Assembly (NCBI GenBank): GCA_030529405.1
Contig: JAUMWZ010000003.1
Coordinates: forward strand, 1 to 17,108
Direction of reading: 5' to 3'
From: Bacteroides sp.
Lineage (GTDB): Bacteria > Bacteroidota > Bacteroidia > Bacteroidales > Bacteroidaceae
Length of the DNA stretch: 17,108 bases
Part shown: positions 1-6,314 of the stretch, one piece after another
How the letters are laid out: the number at the start of each line of letters is the position of its first letter
Position numbering within the stretch: the first letter of the stretch is position 1
Program-made: the position numbers and the translations under genes
The notes under the pieces: model-generated
The model's database searches: none
Told to the model about the DNA's origin: nothing
Seen by the model: the letters and a program-made list of their open reading frames with translations, nothing else

Positions 1-7
1 TGTTTTC

Positions 8-67
8 AAACCATATATAGTTTGTCTTTCAATCCTATATAGTTTACAAGTGAGATATATACAGTTT
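8..67. repeat. 22-bp phased palindrome array 1 (3 units)
   Basis: Three copies of a 16-bp palindromic core, consensus AAACYRTATAYRGTTT, begin at 8, 30 and 52, exactly 22 bp apart. The first copy (8-23) matches the consensus perfectly. The other two keep the TATA centre and the right GTTT arm but have lost part of the left AAAC arm. A weaker related sequence (CTATATGCTTATG) is seen near 99-111. The array lies downstream of recO. The same family recurs at seven other places in the window. Confidence 0.85.
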
Positions 68-331
68 ACTTTTATGTTGTGTGTAGCAGATTTGTTGGCT
101 ATATGCTTATGGGGTAGGAGTGTGAACAATTTGCTGTTGAAGATTATCGTCTACTGTGATGCAGTTTTGTGCTTTATGAAGTGATTTTTTTATTGGTTTC
201 AGCTAAAAGTAATGTCTGTTATTCTTTGGTATTGGCTGATTGTCGGACGAGTAATGTTCAGGTTACATTAAGTCCTTTTTGTCTTTTGCTGAGCTGTGTG
301 TTTGCTGTTTTTATTTTCTCTAGTCCGTTGT
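68..331. other. Non-coding stretch downstream of recO
   Basis: This T-rich stretch lies between array 1 and the recO stop codon. I see no convincing gene, RNA or terminator in it. A plus-strand open frame that begins at 169 runs into the 3' end of recO and has no recognisable protein character. No clear hairpin with a T-tract was found for recO on the minus strand. Confidence 0.5.
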
Positions 332-1060
332 TTATTCAAAAACCTCTCTTAAAACATCGAGTGACTTTAATGCCGTAAAGTTTGGTATATGTATGCTGAA
401 GTAAGTACACATTACCGACAAACATCTGTTCCTTTCTGCTCCGTTAAGCCTAAACACGTGCATATTGTCAAAGTTTATTCTTAGCAACTTGTTTATGAAC
501 TCCGCATCTTCGGGCGATATATACTCTCCTCCAATATCTGTTGGTTTAGACACAAAATGTGAATTTCTGATGTCGAAATAACTACCTTTTTGGAAGTTGT
601 CTGTATTTGGAAACAGCCCGATAAAGCGTGATAGCTTCACAAGGAATACAAGGTGGAAGTTCGAAAAATCCTTTTCTCTGCTGTCAAGCCACATTATTGA
701 GTACATAATATACTCAAACAATTCTTTGTTTTCCGCCTCCTCTTTAATCACACGACACAGAAATTCGGAGATGAAAAAAACCATTGCCGACTTGTACATA
801 TCGTATGGAATAGTTGTGAAAGGAACGTTGCTCTTTGCATCTTTCAACCTCTGCATCGTTTTGTTAGCTCTATAATCCGTTTCAAACTCTATGATGCTAA
901 GCGGTTGAAAAAGATTGCTTCTGACAGACGACCGTTTCGACCTTGATATTGGAGAAACGAATGCCACTCGACCAAAGTTGTCAGTATACATATCCACTAT
1001 CATTGACGTGTCGTTATACTTTGTTGTCCGCAAAACTATGCCTAATGTCTTTTGATACAT
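332..1060 (-). CDS. recO: DNA repair protein RecO
   Basis: RecO is the recombination mediator of the RecFOR pathway: it binds ssDNA and SSB and helps RecR load RecA at gaps. The product begins MYQKTLGIVLRTTKYNDTS, the usual RecO N-terminal OB-fold start (K-T-x-G-I-V-L followed by Y-x-D/E-x-S). The rest is a predicted helical domain, and 242 residues is close to the family norm. The classical zinc-binding cysteine cluster of many RecO proteins is not evident. The frame is open 17 codons further upstream to 1111, but those residues do not look like RecO and that start would lie upstream of the promoter seen at 1081-1111, so the ATG at 1060 was chosen. The gene stands alone, divergent from tRNA-Glu/rpsT, with a 22-bp repeat array on each side. 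Confidence 0.88.
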   Translation of the reverse strand: MYQKTLGIVLRTTKYNDTSMIVDMYTDNFGRVAFVSPISRSKRSSVRSNLFQPLSIIEFETDYRANKTMQRLKDAKSNVPFTTIPYDMYKSAMVFFISEFLCRVIKEEAENKELFEYIMYSIMWLDSREKDFSNFHLVFLVKLSRFIGLFPNTDNFQKGSYFDIRNSHFVSKPTDIGGEYISPEDAEFINKLLRINFDNMHVFRLNGAERNRCLSVMCTYFSIHIPNFTALKSLDVLREVFE

Positions 1061-1080
1061 AAATTGTCTGTCTTTCGTCG

Positions 1081-1111
1081 CAAAATTATTGCAAAAACAG
1101 ACAATAAGCAA
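1081..1111 (-). promoter_or_regulatory. recO promoter, Bacteroidetes type
   Basis: Read on the minus strand there is TTG (1111-1109), a 20-bp spacer, then TAATTTTG (1088-1081), which fits the Bacteroidetes sigma consensus TTTG-N19-21-TAnnTTTG. Transcription would begin about 14 nt before the ATG at 1060, giving a very short leader. This supports the shorter RecO start. Confidence 0.6.
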
Positions 1112-1120
1112 CTCGCTTCT

Positions 1121-1202
1121 AAACTATATATAATGTATTTGTAAATGATATATGGTCTACTTATAAGATATATATAGTGCAAATGTAGGTTATGTATAGT
1201 TT
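1121..1202. repeat. 22-bp phased palindrome array 2 (4 units)
   Basis: Four 16-bp cores begin at 1121, 1143, 1165 and 1187, each exactly 22 bp from the last. They are variants of AAACYRTATAYRGTTT: AAACTATATATAATGT, AAATGATATATGGTCT, AAGATATATATAGTGC and a last copy ending TATAGTTTGC. The array lies immediately upstream (about 10 bp) of the recO -33 element, in the divergent region between recO and tRNA-Glu/rpsT. Confidence 0.87.
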
Positions 1203-1415
1203 GCAAAACCTATGTTTTCGCCTTTTCCGCTGTGAAAGCTCACTTGCTTTGCTTGCACTTATTTTCGGTATGGAAAAGCTTTACAAATAAAATATGGTAG
1301 ATTTATTGCTTAACTCTATAAAATTATCATTTCTTGTTTCTGTTGATAATCAGCTGTTTGGTGTTTCTAATCAGAAAAACTTTTCAAAAAACATTATTTT
1401 TTTTCTATCATCCTA
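1203..1415. other. Non-coding stretch between array 2 and the rpsT-unit promoter
   Basis: An AT-rich stretch without a recognisable gene. A frame opening at 1294 runs through the promoter at 1416-1445 and into the tRNA, so it is not credible as a gene. Apart from a small GC-containing patch near 1230-1260, nothing structured stands out. Confidence 0.5.
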
Positions 1416-1445
1416 TTGCAGGAATCAAAAATGTCCGTATCTTTG
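1416..1445 (+). promoter_or_regulatory. Promoter of the tRNA-Glu/rpsT unit
   Basis: TTG (1416-1418), a 19-bp spacer and TATCTTTG (1438-1445) match the Bacteroidetes promoter consensus. Transcription would begin about 1450, roughly 107 nt before the tRNA. Confidence 0.55.
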
Positions 1446-1558
1446 CACCGTAATCAAAAACAAGGGCGTACAAGTGGTGCTTGAGAGTGGTGAGAAATTA
1501 CCTTTTTGTTTGAGGTTGCTGGGGTGGTTAAGAGCTCGTTCGAGCTTACCTATAAAAT

Positions 1559-1630
1559 GGTCCATTCGTCTATCGGTTAGGACGCAAGATTTTCATTCTT
1601 GAAAGAGGGGTTCGATTCCCCTATGGACTA
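1559..1630 (+). tRNA. tRNA-Glu (anticodon TTC)
   Basis: A full cloverleaf is visible. Acceptor arms are GGTCCAT (1559-1565) and ATGGACT (1623-1629), with a terminal G-U pair and discriminator A1630. The D arm is closed by GTC/GAC. The anticodon stem is CAAGA/TCTTG with loop TTTTCAT and anticodon TTC at 1592-1594. The T arm is AGGGG-TTCGATT-CCCCT (1606-1622). CCA is not encoded. It lies 47 bp upstream of rpsT and is probably co-transcribed with it. Confidence 0.96.
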
Positions 1631-1677
1631 CTTAGAGAAATCAACTAAAAAGAATCAGTAAAAAGAGGAAAGATAAA

Positions 1678-1935
1678 ATGGCAAATCACAAATCGTCATT
1701 GAAGAGAATTAGACAAGAAAAGGCAAGAAGACTTCATAATAGATATTACGCAAGAACAATGAGAAATGCTGTTAGAAAAATGCGTGCTACTACAAATGGA
1801 GAAGAAGCTGCTGCTATGTTGCCAACAGTAACAAAGATGTTGGATAAATTAGCTAAAGTGAATATCATTCATAAGAAAAAAGCTAGCAACTTGAAGTCTA
1901 AATTAGCTCTACACGTAAATAAATTGAAAGCGTAA
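1678..1935 (+). CDS. rpsT: 30S ribosomal protein S20
   Basis: S20 is a primary 16S rRNA-binding protein of the small subunit. The 85-residue product begins MANHKSSLKRIRQ and is very Lys/Arg-rich, with three long helices as expected for S20. The motif HKKKASNLKSKLA near the C-terminus is typical of the family. The length is normal (about 84-88). The purine-rich AGAGGAAAG about 10 nt before the ATG is an unusually clear ribosome-binding site for this phylum. The gene follows tRNA-Glu and is followed by two terminator-like hairpins. Confidence 0.97.
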   Translation: MANHKSSLKRIRQEKARRLHNRYYARTMRNAVRKMRATTNGEEAAAMLPTVTKMLDKLAKVNIIHKKKASNLKSKLALHVNKLKA

Positions 1936-2005
1936 TAGGGGTTTGTTTGAGGGAGTTTTTTATGCCCTCGCAGTATAGGGATTTTGATAAAGTTGAAAAG
2001 ATATA

Positions 2006-2041
2006 AGTGCTGAGGGTTTTATACTTTCAGCACTCTTTTTG
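2006..2041 (+). terminator. Intrinsic terminator 1 after rpsT
   Basis: The stem is AGTGCTGA (2006-2013) paired with TCAGCACT (2027-2034), a 13-nt loop lies between, and CTTTTTG follows directly. Confidence 0.8.
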
Positions 2042-2059
2042 TTTGTATATGTTTGTGAT

Positions 2060-2091
2060 GCGGGCTACCTTTAGTAGGCTCGCTTTTTTTA
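2060..2091 (+). terminator. Intrinsic terminator 2 after rpsT
   Basis: The stem is GCGGGCTAC (2060-2068) paired with GTAGGCTCGC (2074-2083), with one bulged base and one G-U pair, followed by a run of seven T. It appears to back up the first terminator and isolates the rpsT unit from the lipoprotein gene downstream. Confidence 0.7.
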
Positions 2092-2193
2092 TTTATTCTC
2101 CTTTGTGTAGCTGTTTCCTGCTTACCCTTGTATGTTTGTCGTACCCTTCTTTCTATACCAACCTCACTATATGTTTATTCTTGTCTTACAGGT

Positions 2194-2275
2194 TGGTTAT
2201 ATATGGTTTACATATCAGCTGTACATAACTTCTTTGCAAACCATATACAGTCAAAAAACAAACTATATACAGTTT
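2194..2275. repeat. 22-bp phased palindrome array 3 (4 units)
   Basis: Cores begin at 2194, 2216, 2238 and 2260, with exact 22-bp spacing. The last, AAACTATATACAGTTT, fits the consensus perfectly; AAACCATATACAGTCA (2238) is nearly perfect; the one at 2216 is the most degraded. Weaker in-phase traces follow (TTTACGGCTTT around 2288-2298). The array fills most of the gap between the rpsT terminators and the promoter at 2355 and ends 80 bp before that promoter. The rest of 2092-2426 is AT-rich and holds no credible gene. Confidence 0.87.
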
Positions 2276-2354
2276 GCAAACCCCTTTTTTACGGCTTTTA
2301 CAGCATCACACAATATATCTTCAAACACTTATGGTCAATTTCTTTGCTTTTTCT

Positions 2355-2385
2355 TTTGTGATTTTGTATATACTATTTATTTTTG
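2355..2385 (+). promoter_or_regulatory. Promoter of the LRR lipoprotein gene
   Basis: TTTG (2355-2358), a 19-bp spacer and TATTTTTG (2378-2385) are a full match to the Bacteroidetes consensus. The ATG at 2427 lies about 35 nt after the predicted start of transcription. Confidence 0.72.
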
Positions 2386-2426
2386 TAACTCAAAACAAAC
2401 ATTATTATAAACTAAATTGAATAACT

Positions 2427-4643
2427 ATGAACAAAAAACTATTTTTATTAGCCTTATTGGCTATCGTTTTTTCATTCGCTTTTAGTGGTTGTAGCGAAGA
2501 CAGTCCAAATGTTCCTGACACTCCGACAAGTGATGGCAACTATTACATTAAAGATGGCAAAAGATATGATATAAAGTTTGCCGCAATGGGATATGCCAGT
2601 ATTCCGACCATGTCTACAGCTTTATTATTCTCTATTAAAGACTCAAATGACTCAGGTTTTATGGAAGAAGAAAATCTGATGAAATTTGAGATAAGAGAGA
2701 ATTTCTTAGGCTTTGTGAAAGAAGGCGAAGCTGACGAATATACTAAGAAAAGTGAGTTTATTCTAGTGGGCGGAGGCATTAACATAGGCCTCATAAAAGG
2801 TTATGAAGGTTTAGAGCTTGATTATAGCTTCAAGAAAGTAGGTCGCAACCCCCAAGGTGTAGATGTATATGAAATAAAATTTAAGGCAACAGCTGGTAGG
2901 GGTACAAAAGATGAAAGTGTTATTGAGTTTAGGTATAAGGGTACCCTAAAGACAGGTGGCACGGGAGATGTATATGAAGATGACCTAAGTAAATATACAG
3001 AGGGAGGAAAAATAACTAATCCCGCCCCTCAACCTCAACCACAACCACAGCCAGAGTTAGAGAGTTTTGTGTCAGTAAATGGTGGTAAAAAGCAAGCACT
3101 CAAGTTTGCCGCAATGGGATATTCGAAAGAAGAAGGAATGAAAACAGACATTGTGCTACTAGGCAGTAGTAAATCTAAAGATATAAAATTGGCAAACCCA
3201 AGCTTTATAATTACAGTTCCAAACAACATCATAGACAACCCTGATGATTTAAGTGTTAGTGGAAAAGTGGGATTGAAAAGTTATAACATAAAAATTGAAG
3301 AGAATACGAGAGCTGCAATAAAGTTAAGACCAAGCCCAAGACCTACACCAAGGTTAAGAAAGTTTGATAACGATTATCCGAATGGTAGTTATGTGGTAAT
3401 AAATAAAGTCGCAACAAACGGAACAACCACAGTATATGATATTATATTTAAGTTTATAGTAAAACAAGGAAGTAGACCTCCAGTAGTCGTTGAAGGAAGA
3501 TATAGAGGCACACTAAAAACAGGTGGCACGGGGAATGTATATAAAGATGACCTTAAAACATATACAGAAGGAGGAAAAATAACTACACCTGAGCCAGAAC
3601 CAGAGCCTCAACCAGAACCGGAACCAGATAATAATTATATCCAATTTGAAATTACTCCAGAGGGGAATAAGTCTGATGTTACATACCCATTCATTATAGA
3701 GGGTATAAATATGTTTCTTGATAAAAACCTCAACGGAGTTAAAGATTCAGGAGAAGAAATATCAGACAACTTTGATGGCGACTTGAGCATGCCTAAGAAA
3801 GATGGTAAGGCTCTGTTCGTTCTAAGAGGAGATGTCAAGAGATTTAAGTTTAAAGACTATATAGACGATAAATATTATTATGAATATCCTAAGTATGCAG
3901 AGATTAAAGAATCTAAGCTTGATGCTTCAAAGTGTGCTACTCTTGAAGAAATAAAACTTCAATATTTCGGTTTGACATCTATCAATCTATCTGGCTGTAA
4001 AGCTTTGAAAAGAATAAATGTGTGGGGGAATAAATTGAAAACTCTAGACTTGAAAGGTATGCATAATCTTGAGGAAATAAGAGCAGGGATGAATTATGGA
4101 CTTTCAGGTAAATATGATTTCAGCTCATTCTCTAAACTTCGAGCAATAGAATTTAATTTAACTAATGTATCTGGTGTAATTCTTCCTAATTCAAAGTCTT
4201 GTAGAAGTTTGAGTTTACAAAGCACTCCTGTCGAATCAGTAGACTTTTCTAATGGGGAAAATATAGGATTTCTTTCGTATGGGTCTGAAGTTTCTACTTC
4301 GTTAGATATAACACTATTGAATAAAATATTAGACCTCAATCTATATGGTAACAAGGAACTTACAAAGCTTATAGATAAGTCGCCAGAGAAGAAGGTTAAG
4401 TTAAGAAGAATAGTACTTAATAATTCTCCAAAACTTAAAGAATACGACTTAAGTAAATATGAAAATCTAGAAGATATAGTTGCATCTTATAACATAGGAG
4501 TTGATGTTAATACTCTCATCAGTCGTCTGCCAAACAGAAAAGGGAAAAAAGAAGGCATGCTAGAATTGAGTAAAACTGATGCTGAAAAAGTAAAGAACAA
4601 CCAAGTGCTTAAAGATAAAAACTGGAAAGTGAAAGCAGTATAA
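2427..4643 (+). CDS. LRR surface lipoprotein with duplicated N-terminal domain
   Basis: This is a predicted lipoprotein of 738 residues. A signal peptide ends in the lipobox FSGC (Cys22), so the protein is probably anchored in the outer membrane. Two related domains follow (about 42-195 and 218-385). Both begin with a KFAAMGY motif and end with GTLKTGGTG..VY.DDL..YTEGGKIT, and each is followed by a Pro-Gln/Glu linker (about 196-212 and 386-401). Residues 402-500 hold a third module with an EF-hand-like stretch, DKNLNGVKDSGEE (about 431). From about 505 to 738 there are leucine-rich repeats (LEEIKLQ..LTSINLSGCKAL, LKTLDLKGMHNLEEI) of the BspA/internalin-like type common in oral Bacteroidales. 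LRR lipoproteins of this kind often bind host proteins or other cells, but that is inference here. It has its own promoter and terminator. The first two domains I cannot assign to a named family. Confidence 0.8.
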   Translation: MNKKLFLLALLAIVFSFAFSGCSEDSPNVPDTPTSDGNYYIKDGKRYDIKFAAMGYASIPTMSTALLFSIKDSNDSGFMEEENLMKFEIRENFLGFVKEGEADEYTKKSEFILVGGGINIGLIKGYEGLELDYSFKKVGRNPQGVDVYEIKFKATAGRGTKDESVIEFRYKGTLKTGGTGDVYEDDLSKYTEGGKITNPAPQPQPQPQPELESFVSVNGGKKQALKFAAMGYSKEEGMKTDIVLLGSSKSKDIKLANPSFIITVPNNIIDNPDDLSVSGKVGLKSYNIKIEENTRAAIKLRPSPRPTPRLRKFDNDYPNGSYVVINKVATNGTTTVYDIIFKFIVKQGSRPPVVVEGRYRGTLKTGGTGNVYKDDLKTYTEGGKITTPEPEPEPQPEPEPDNNYIQFEITPEGNKSDVTYPFIIEGINMFLDKNLNGVKDSGEEISDNFDGDLSMPKKDGKALFVLRGDVKRFKFKDYIDDKYYYEYPKYAEIKESKLDASKCATLEEIKLQYFGLTSINLSGCKALKRINVWGNKLKTLDLKGMHNLEEIRAGMNYGLSGKYDFSSFSKLRAIEFNLTNVSGVILPNSKSCRSLSLQSTPVESVDFSNGENIGFLSYGSEVSTSLDITLLNKILDLNLYGNKELTKLIDKSPEKKVKLRRIVLNNSPKLKEYDLSKYENLEDIVASYNIGVDVNTLISRLPNRKGKKEGMLELSKTDAEKVKNNQVLKDKNWKVKAV
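2550..3585 (+). repeat. Internal duplication within the LRR lipoprotein gene
   Basis: Copy 1 runs about 2550-3018 and copy 2 about 3079-3585. A 21-bp stretch is identical at 2574-2594 and 3102-3122. The ends (from 2941 and from 3508) are also nearly identical in DNA, including acaggtggcacggg at 2952-2965 and 3519-3532. The offset grows from 528 to 567 bp between the two landmarks, so copy 2 carries a net 39-bp insertion. This includes a Pro/Arg-rich segment (RPSPRPTPRLRK). The middles have diverged much more than the ends. Confidence 0.85.
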
Positions 4644-4666
4644 AACTCAAAAGTGTAGTACATACA

Positions 4667-4717
4667 AACAGTCCGCTATGAACAGGAAACTTCCTTTCAT
4701 AGCGGACTGTTCTTTTT
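4667..4717 (+). terminator. Terminator of the LRR lipoprotein gene
   Basis: A perfect 16-bp stem joins AACAGTCCGCTATGAA (4667-4682) with TTCATAGCGGACTGTT (4696-4711). The loop is 13 nt and CTTTTTAT follows. Confidence 0.9.
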
Positions 4718-4848
4718 ATCTGCTATGTTTTTGGCGTTTAGCAGGTGTTTCTGCACCGCATACATATCCACCTTCTCCTTTTGGTATATGTATTCTTTTC
4801 TTATTATTACATACTCCTTTGTTACTGTGTGTTATATCTCACTTTTCT

Positions 4849-4930
4849 AAACCATAGACAACTTACTTGTAAACCGTATATGGTCAAGAAAGAAACTATA
4901 TACTGTTTATATCTTAACTGTATATAGATA
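4849..4930. repeat. 22-bp phased palindrome array 4 (4 units)
   Basis: Cores begin at 4849, 4871, 4893 and 4915, exactly 22 bp apart: AAACCATAGACAACTT, AAACCGTATATGGTCA, AAACTATATACTGTTT and TAACTGTATATAGATA. A weak fifth may lie in phase at 4827. The last unit overlaps by two bases the left terminal inverted repeat of the fold-back element at 4929. Confidence 0.87.
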
Positions 4931-5017
4931 AGAAAGCACCTTTTCTTATATTTTTTTTAATAGCTCTTTTTCTCTCTTTTTGTCATGTATGTTCTTCTTT
5001 TCATAACTTCTTTTCTT

Positions 5018-5041
5018 CTCCTTTTGTCGCTACAAAAGGAG
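5018..5041. other. Perfect 10-bp hairpin inside the fold-back element
   Basis: CTCCTTTTGT (5018-5027), loop CGCT, and ACAAAAGGAG (5032-5041). It is followed by CAAAAAA rather than a T-tract, so it is not a plus-strand terminator. Confidence 0.7.
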
Positions 5042-5057
5042 CAAAAAATCCCGCTTA

Positions 5058-5170
5058 GTTTGTTTAGCTACATTTCACTTGTTAAATCTGTTTCTTATAA
5101 ACTCGCTTCGCTCAGACAAGTATAAGAAACTGCCGATTTAACTGCGTGAAATGCTTAACGCAAAACAAAC
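5058..5170 (+). other. Long imperfect hairpin 1 with 21-nt loop
   Basis: Four paired blocks nest in order: GTTTGTTT (5058-5065) with AAACAAAC (5163-5170); CATTTCAC (5071-5078) with GTGAAATG (5146-5153); GTTAAATC (5081-5088) with GATTTAAC (5135-5142); TTTCTTATA (5091-5099) with TATAAGAAA (5121-5129). This gives about 33 bp around a loop at 5100-5120. Small internal loops separate the blocks, as in a folded RNA. The loop is complementary to that of hairpin 2. Confidence 0.75.
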
Positions 5171-5287
5171 AATGCGGAGTCTTACGCTGTGTTGGACTTT
5201 GCACTAATATACATTTGCTTGATTTTAATATCTATTTCACGGCAAAATATACAAGAATGAGTATCTAAATCTCTCGCCCTTGTGGTA

Positions 5288-5390
5288 GTTTGCCAACTAG
5301 TTTGTTGGCTAAGTCAAGTCGTAATGTCTCACATTTGTTTGAGCGAAGTGAGTTTGTGAAACATAGACTTGACGGCAACAAACGGCAAAC
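5288..5390 (+). other. Long imperfect hairpin 2 with 21-nt loop
   Basis: Nested blocks are GTTTGCC (5288-5294) with GGCAAAC (5384-5390); TTTGTTG (5301-5307) with CAACAAA (5376-5382); GTCAAGTC (5313-5320) with GACTTGAC (5366-5373); ATGT (5324-5327) with ACAT (5361-5364); TCACA (5329-5333) with TGTGA (5355-5359). This gives about 31 bp around a loop at 5334-5354. The stem is unrelated to hairpin 1, but the loop is its reverse complement at 18 of 21 positions. Confidence 0.75.
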
Positions 5391-5416
5391 GGACACACAG
5401 GCGAAACCTTTTCTTG

Positions 5417-5446
5417 GTTCTTCTTTTCAGTTATGAAAAGAAGAAC
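5417..5446. other. Perfect 13-bp hairpin inside the fold-back element
   Basis: GTTCTTCTTTTCA (5417-5429), loop GTTA, and TGAAAAGAAGAAC (5434-5446). The right half is also part of the internal inverted pair with 4989-5007, so alternative pairings are possible. Confidence 0.7.
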
Positions 5447-5614
5447 ATATAAGACAAAAGGGAGAGAAAGAAGTTTTGAAAATAAGAACATTACTGACAG
5501 AGGGAGAAGAAAAGAATAGATGAAAGAAAAACAAAATCGAAGAAACCGATAGAAAAACAGCAATTAAAAGAATAACGTATAAAACAAAATGATAAGAAAT
5601 AAAAGGTGCTTTCT

Positions 5615-5719
5615 TAGTTGTATATGATTTGAAAATAAACTATCTACAGTCTATTTATCAGCTATATACAGTTAATCCCCAAACTATATATGCTTTGCAA
5701 CCACACTGATATATGCATT
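5615..5719. repeat. 22-bp phased palindrome array 5 (5 units)
   Basis: Cores begin at 5615, 5637, 5659, 5681 and 5704; spacing is 22, 22, 22 and 23 bp. Examples are AAACTATCTACAGTCT (5637), CAGCTATATACAGTTA (5659) and AAACTATATATGCTTT (5681). The array starts at the right terminal inverted repeat of the fold-back element and ends about 92 bp before the thiamin operon promoter. Confidence 0.86.
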
Positions 5720-5810
5720 GTTTGAATATAAAAAACATCATTATTCATATCATTATGCCACTGCTTCTGTTAAATATTAAGTGCTGTCTTGGGTTTTTAT
5801 CTGTCCTTTT

Positions 5811-5841
5811 GTTGCTTGAAGATTATAAATGTGTATATTTG
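5811..5841 (+). promoter_or_regulatory. Promoter of the thiamin operon
   Basis: GTTG (5811-5814), a 19-bp spacer and a perfect TATATTTG -7 element (5834-5841). Transcription would begin at about 5848, right at the first paired base of the TPP aptamer, which supports both calls. Confidence 0.75.
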
Positions 5842-5849
5842 CGCCGATA

Positions 5850-5942
5850 GTCTTGGGGTGCTATTATATTTTGCGAGTGCAATGTATAAGGCTGAGATGA
5901 TACCCAATAACCTGATATGGATAATACCAGCGTAGGGAAGAC
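5850..5942 (+). promoter_or_regulatory. TPP riboswitch (THI element) aptamer
   Basis: The conserved THI-box cores are plain: GGGGTGC at 5855-5861, GGCTGAGATGATACCC at 5890-5904, CCTGATATGGATAATACCAG at 5911-5930, and CGTAGGGAA at 5931-5939. P1 is GTCTT (5850-5854) paired with AAGAC (5938-5942). The cores bind the pyrimidine and pyrophosphate ends of thiamin pyrophosphate in known THI elements. Placed between the promoter and thiS, it should lower expression of the whole operon when TPP is plentiful. Confidence 0.95.
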
Positions 5943-5944
5943 AT

Positions 5945-5975
5945 GAGAACTCTGTTGTTTGTTCTCTTTCTTTTA
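5945..5975 (+). terminator. Riboswitch expression-platform terminator
   Basis: GAGAAC (5945-5950) pairs with GTTCTC (5961-5966) and is followed by TTTCTTTTA. It starts two bases after P1 of the TPP aptamer, so control probably acts by premature termination. The stem is only six pairs and the competing antiterminator was not worked out. Confidence 0.65.
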
Positions 5976-6041
5976 TATCATTCAACACATTCCTTTTTAG
6001 GCTATCTTATTCATTGATTATAAACGAAAAGATAGTTTAGT

Positions 6042-6242
6042 ATGCAGATAATTTTTAATCAAAAGCCTGTGGAGGTTGAGGAAGGGGCGTCTGTGCTTTC
6101 TGCCTTGACACTTTTTGGTGTGCCTATGCAGCATATAGCTGTGGCTGTCAATAAACAAATCGTTCGAAGAGATGAGTGGGACAGCAAAATCCTTAAAGAA
6201 AACGACGACATTATGGTTATTACTGCCGTAAAAGGTGGATAA
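6042..6242 (+). CDS. thiS: Sulfur carrier protein ThiS
   Basis: ThiS is a ubiquitin-fold protein whose C-terminal glycine is adenylated by ThiF and turned into a thiocarboxylate, the sulfur donor to ThiG. The 66-residue product begins MQIIFNQKPVEVEEG and ends in the required Gly-Gly (TAVKGG). The length is normal. It is the first gene after the TPP riboswitch, with a leader of about 66 nt between the platform terminator and the ATG. A 72-bp gap separates it from thiC. Confidence 0.96.
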   Translation: MQIIFNQKPVEVEEGASVLSALTLFGVPMQHIAVAVNKQIVRRDEWDSKILKENDDIMVITAVKGG

Positions 6243-6314
6243 CATCTCAACGTGGGCATAAGATTATTTTTTTGAGAACAGAACATCACACATTGGAAAT
6301 AATAAATAAATACT

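Larger units (their letters stand above)
4929..5616. repeat. Fold-back element, about 690 bp, non-coding
   Basis: The region is bounded by a perfect 16-bp inverted repeat: TAAGAAAGCACCTTTT at 4929-4944 and its complement at 5601-5616. Inside is a second inverted pair, 4969-5007 with 5430-5469, including 19 identical bases (4989-5007 against 5430-5448). The left part is pyrimidine-rich and the right part purine-rich, and two long hairpins lie between. The right arm carries about 105 bp with no left counterpart. No transposase or credible reading frame is present and no target-site duplication was found. It may be a MITE-like element, a decayed insertion, or a structured RNA locus. Arrays 4 and 5 abut its two ends. 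Confidence 0.7.

Noticed and set aside
1061..1111. Longer RecO start at 1111
   Set aside because: The added 17 residues do not resemble RecO, and the start would lie upstream of the predicted -7 element.
1294..1602. Plus-strand open frame as a gene
   Set aside because: It runs through a promoter and most of tRNA-Glu and has no protein-like character.
2007..2410. Several overlapping plus-strand open frames between rpsT and the LRR lipoprotein
   Set aside because: They lie across terminators, a repeat array and a promoter. Their hydrophobic look comes from T-rich DNA.
5018..5041. Hairpin as an intrinsic terminator
   Set aside because: It is followed by an A-tract on the plus strand and by purines on the minus strand, not by a T-tract.
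5210..5217. TACATTTG as a -7 promoter element inside the fold-back element
   Set aside because: No TTG or TTTG lies at 18-21 bp upstream, so only half of a promoter is present.
5309..5563. Minus-strand 84-residue frame rich in Phe and Leu
   Set aside because: It is the complement of a purine-rich stretch of the fold-back element and crosses hairpin 2, so it is compositional rather than a membrane protein.
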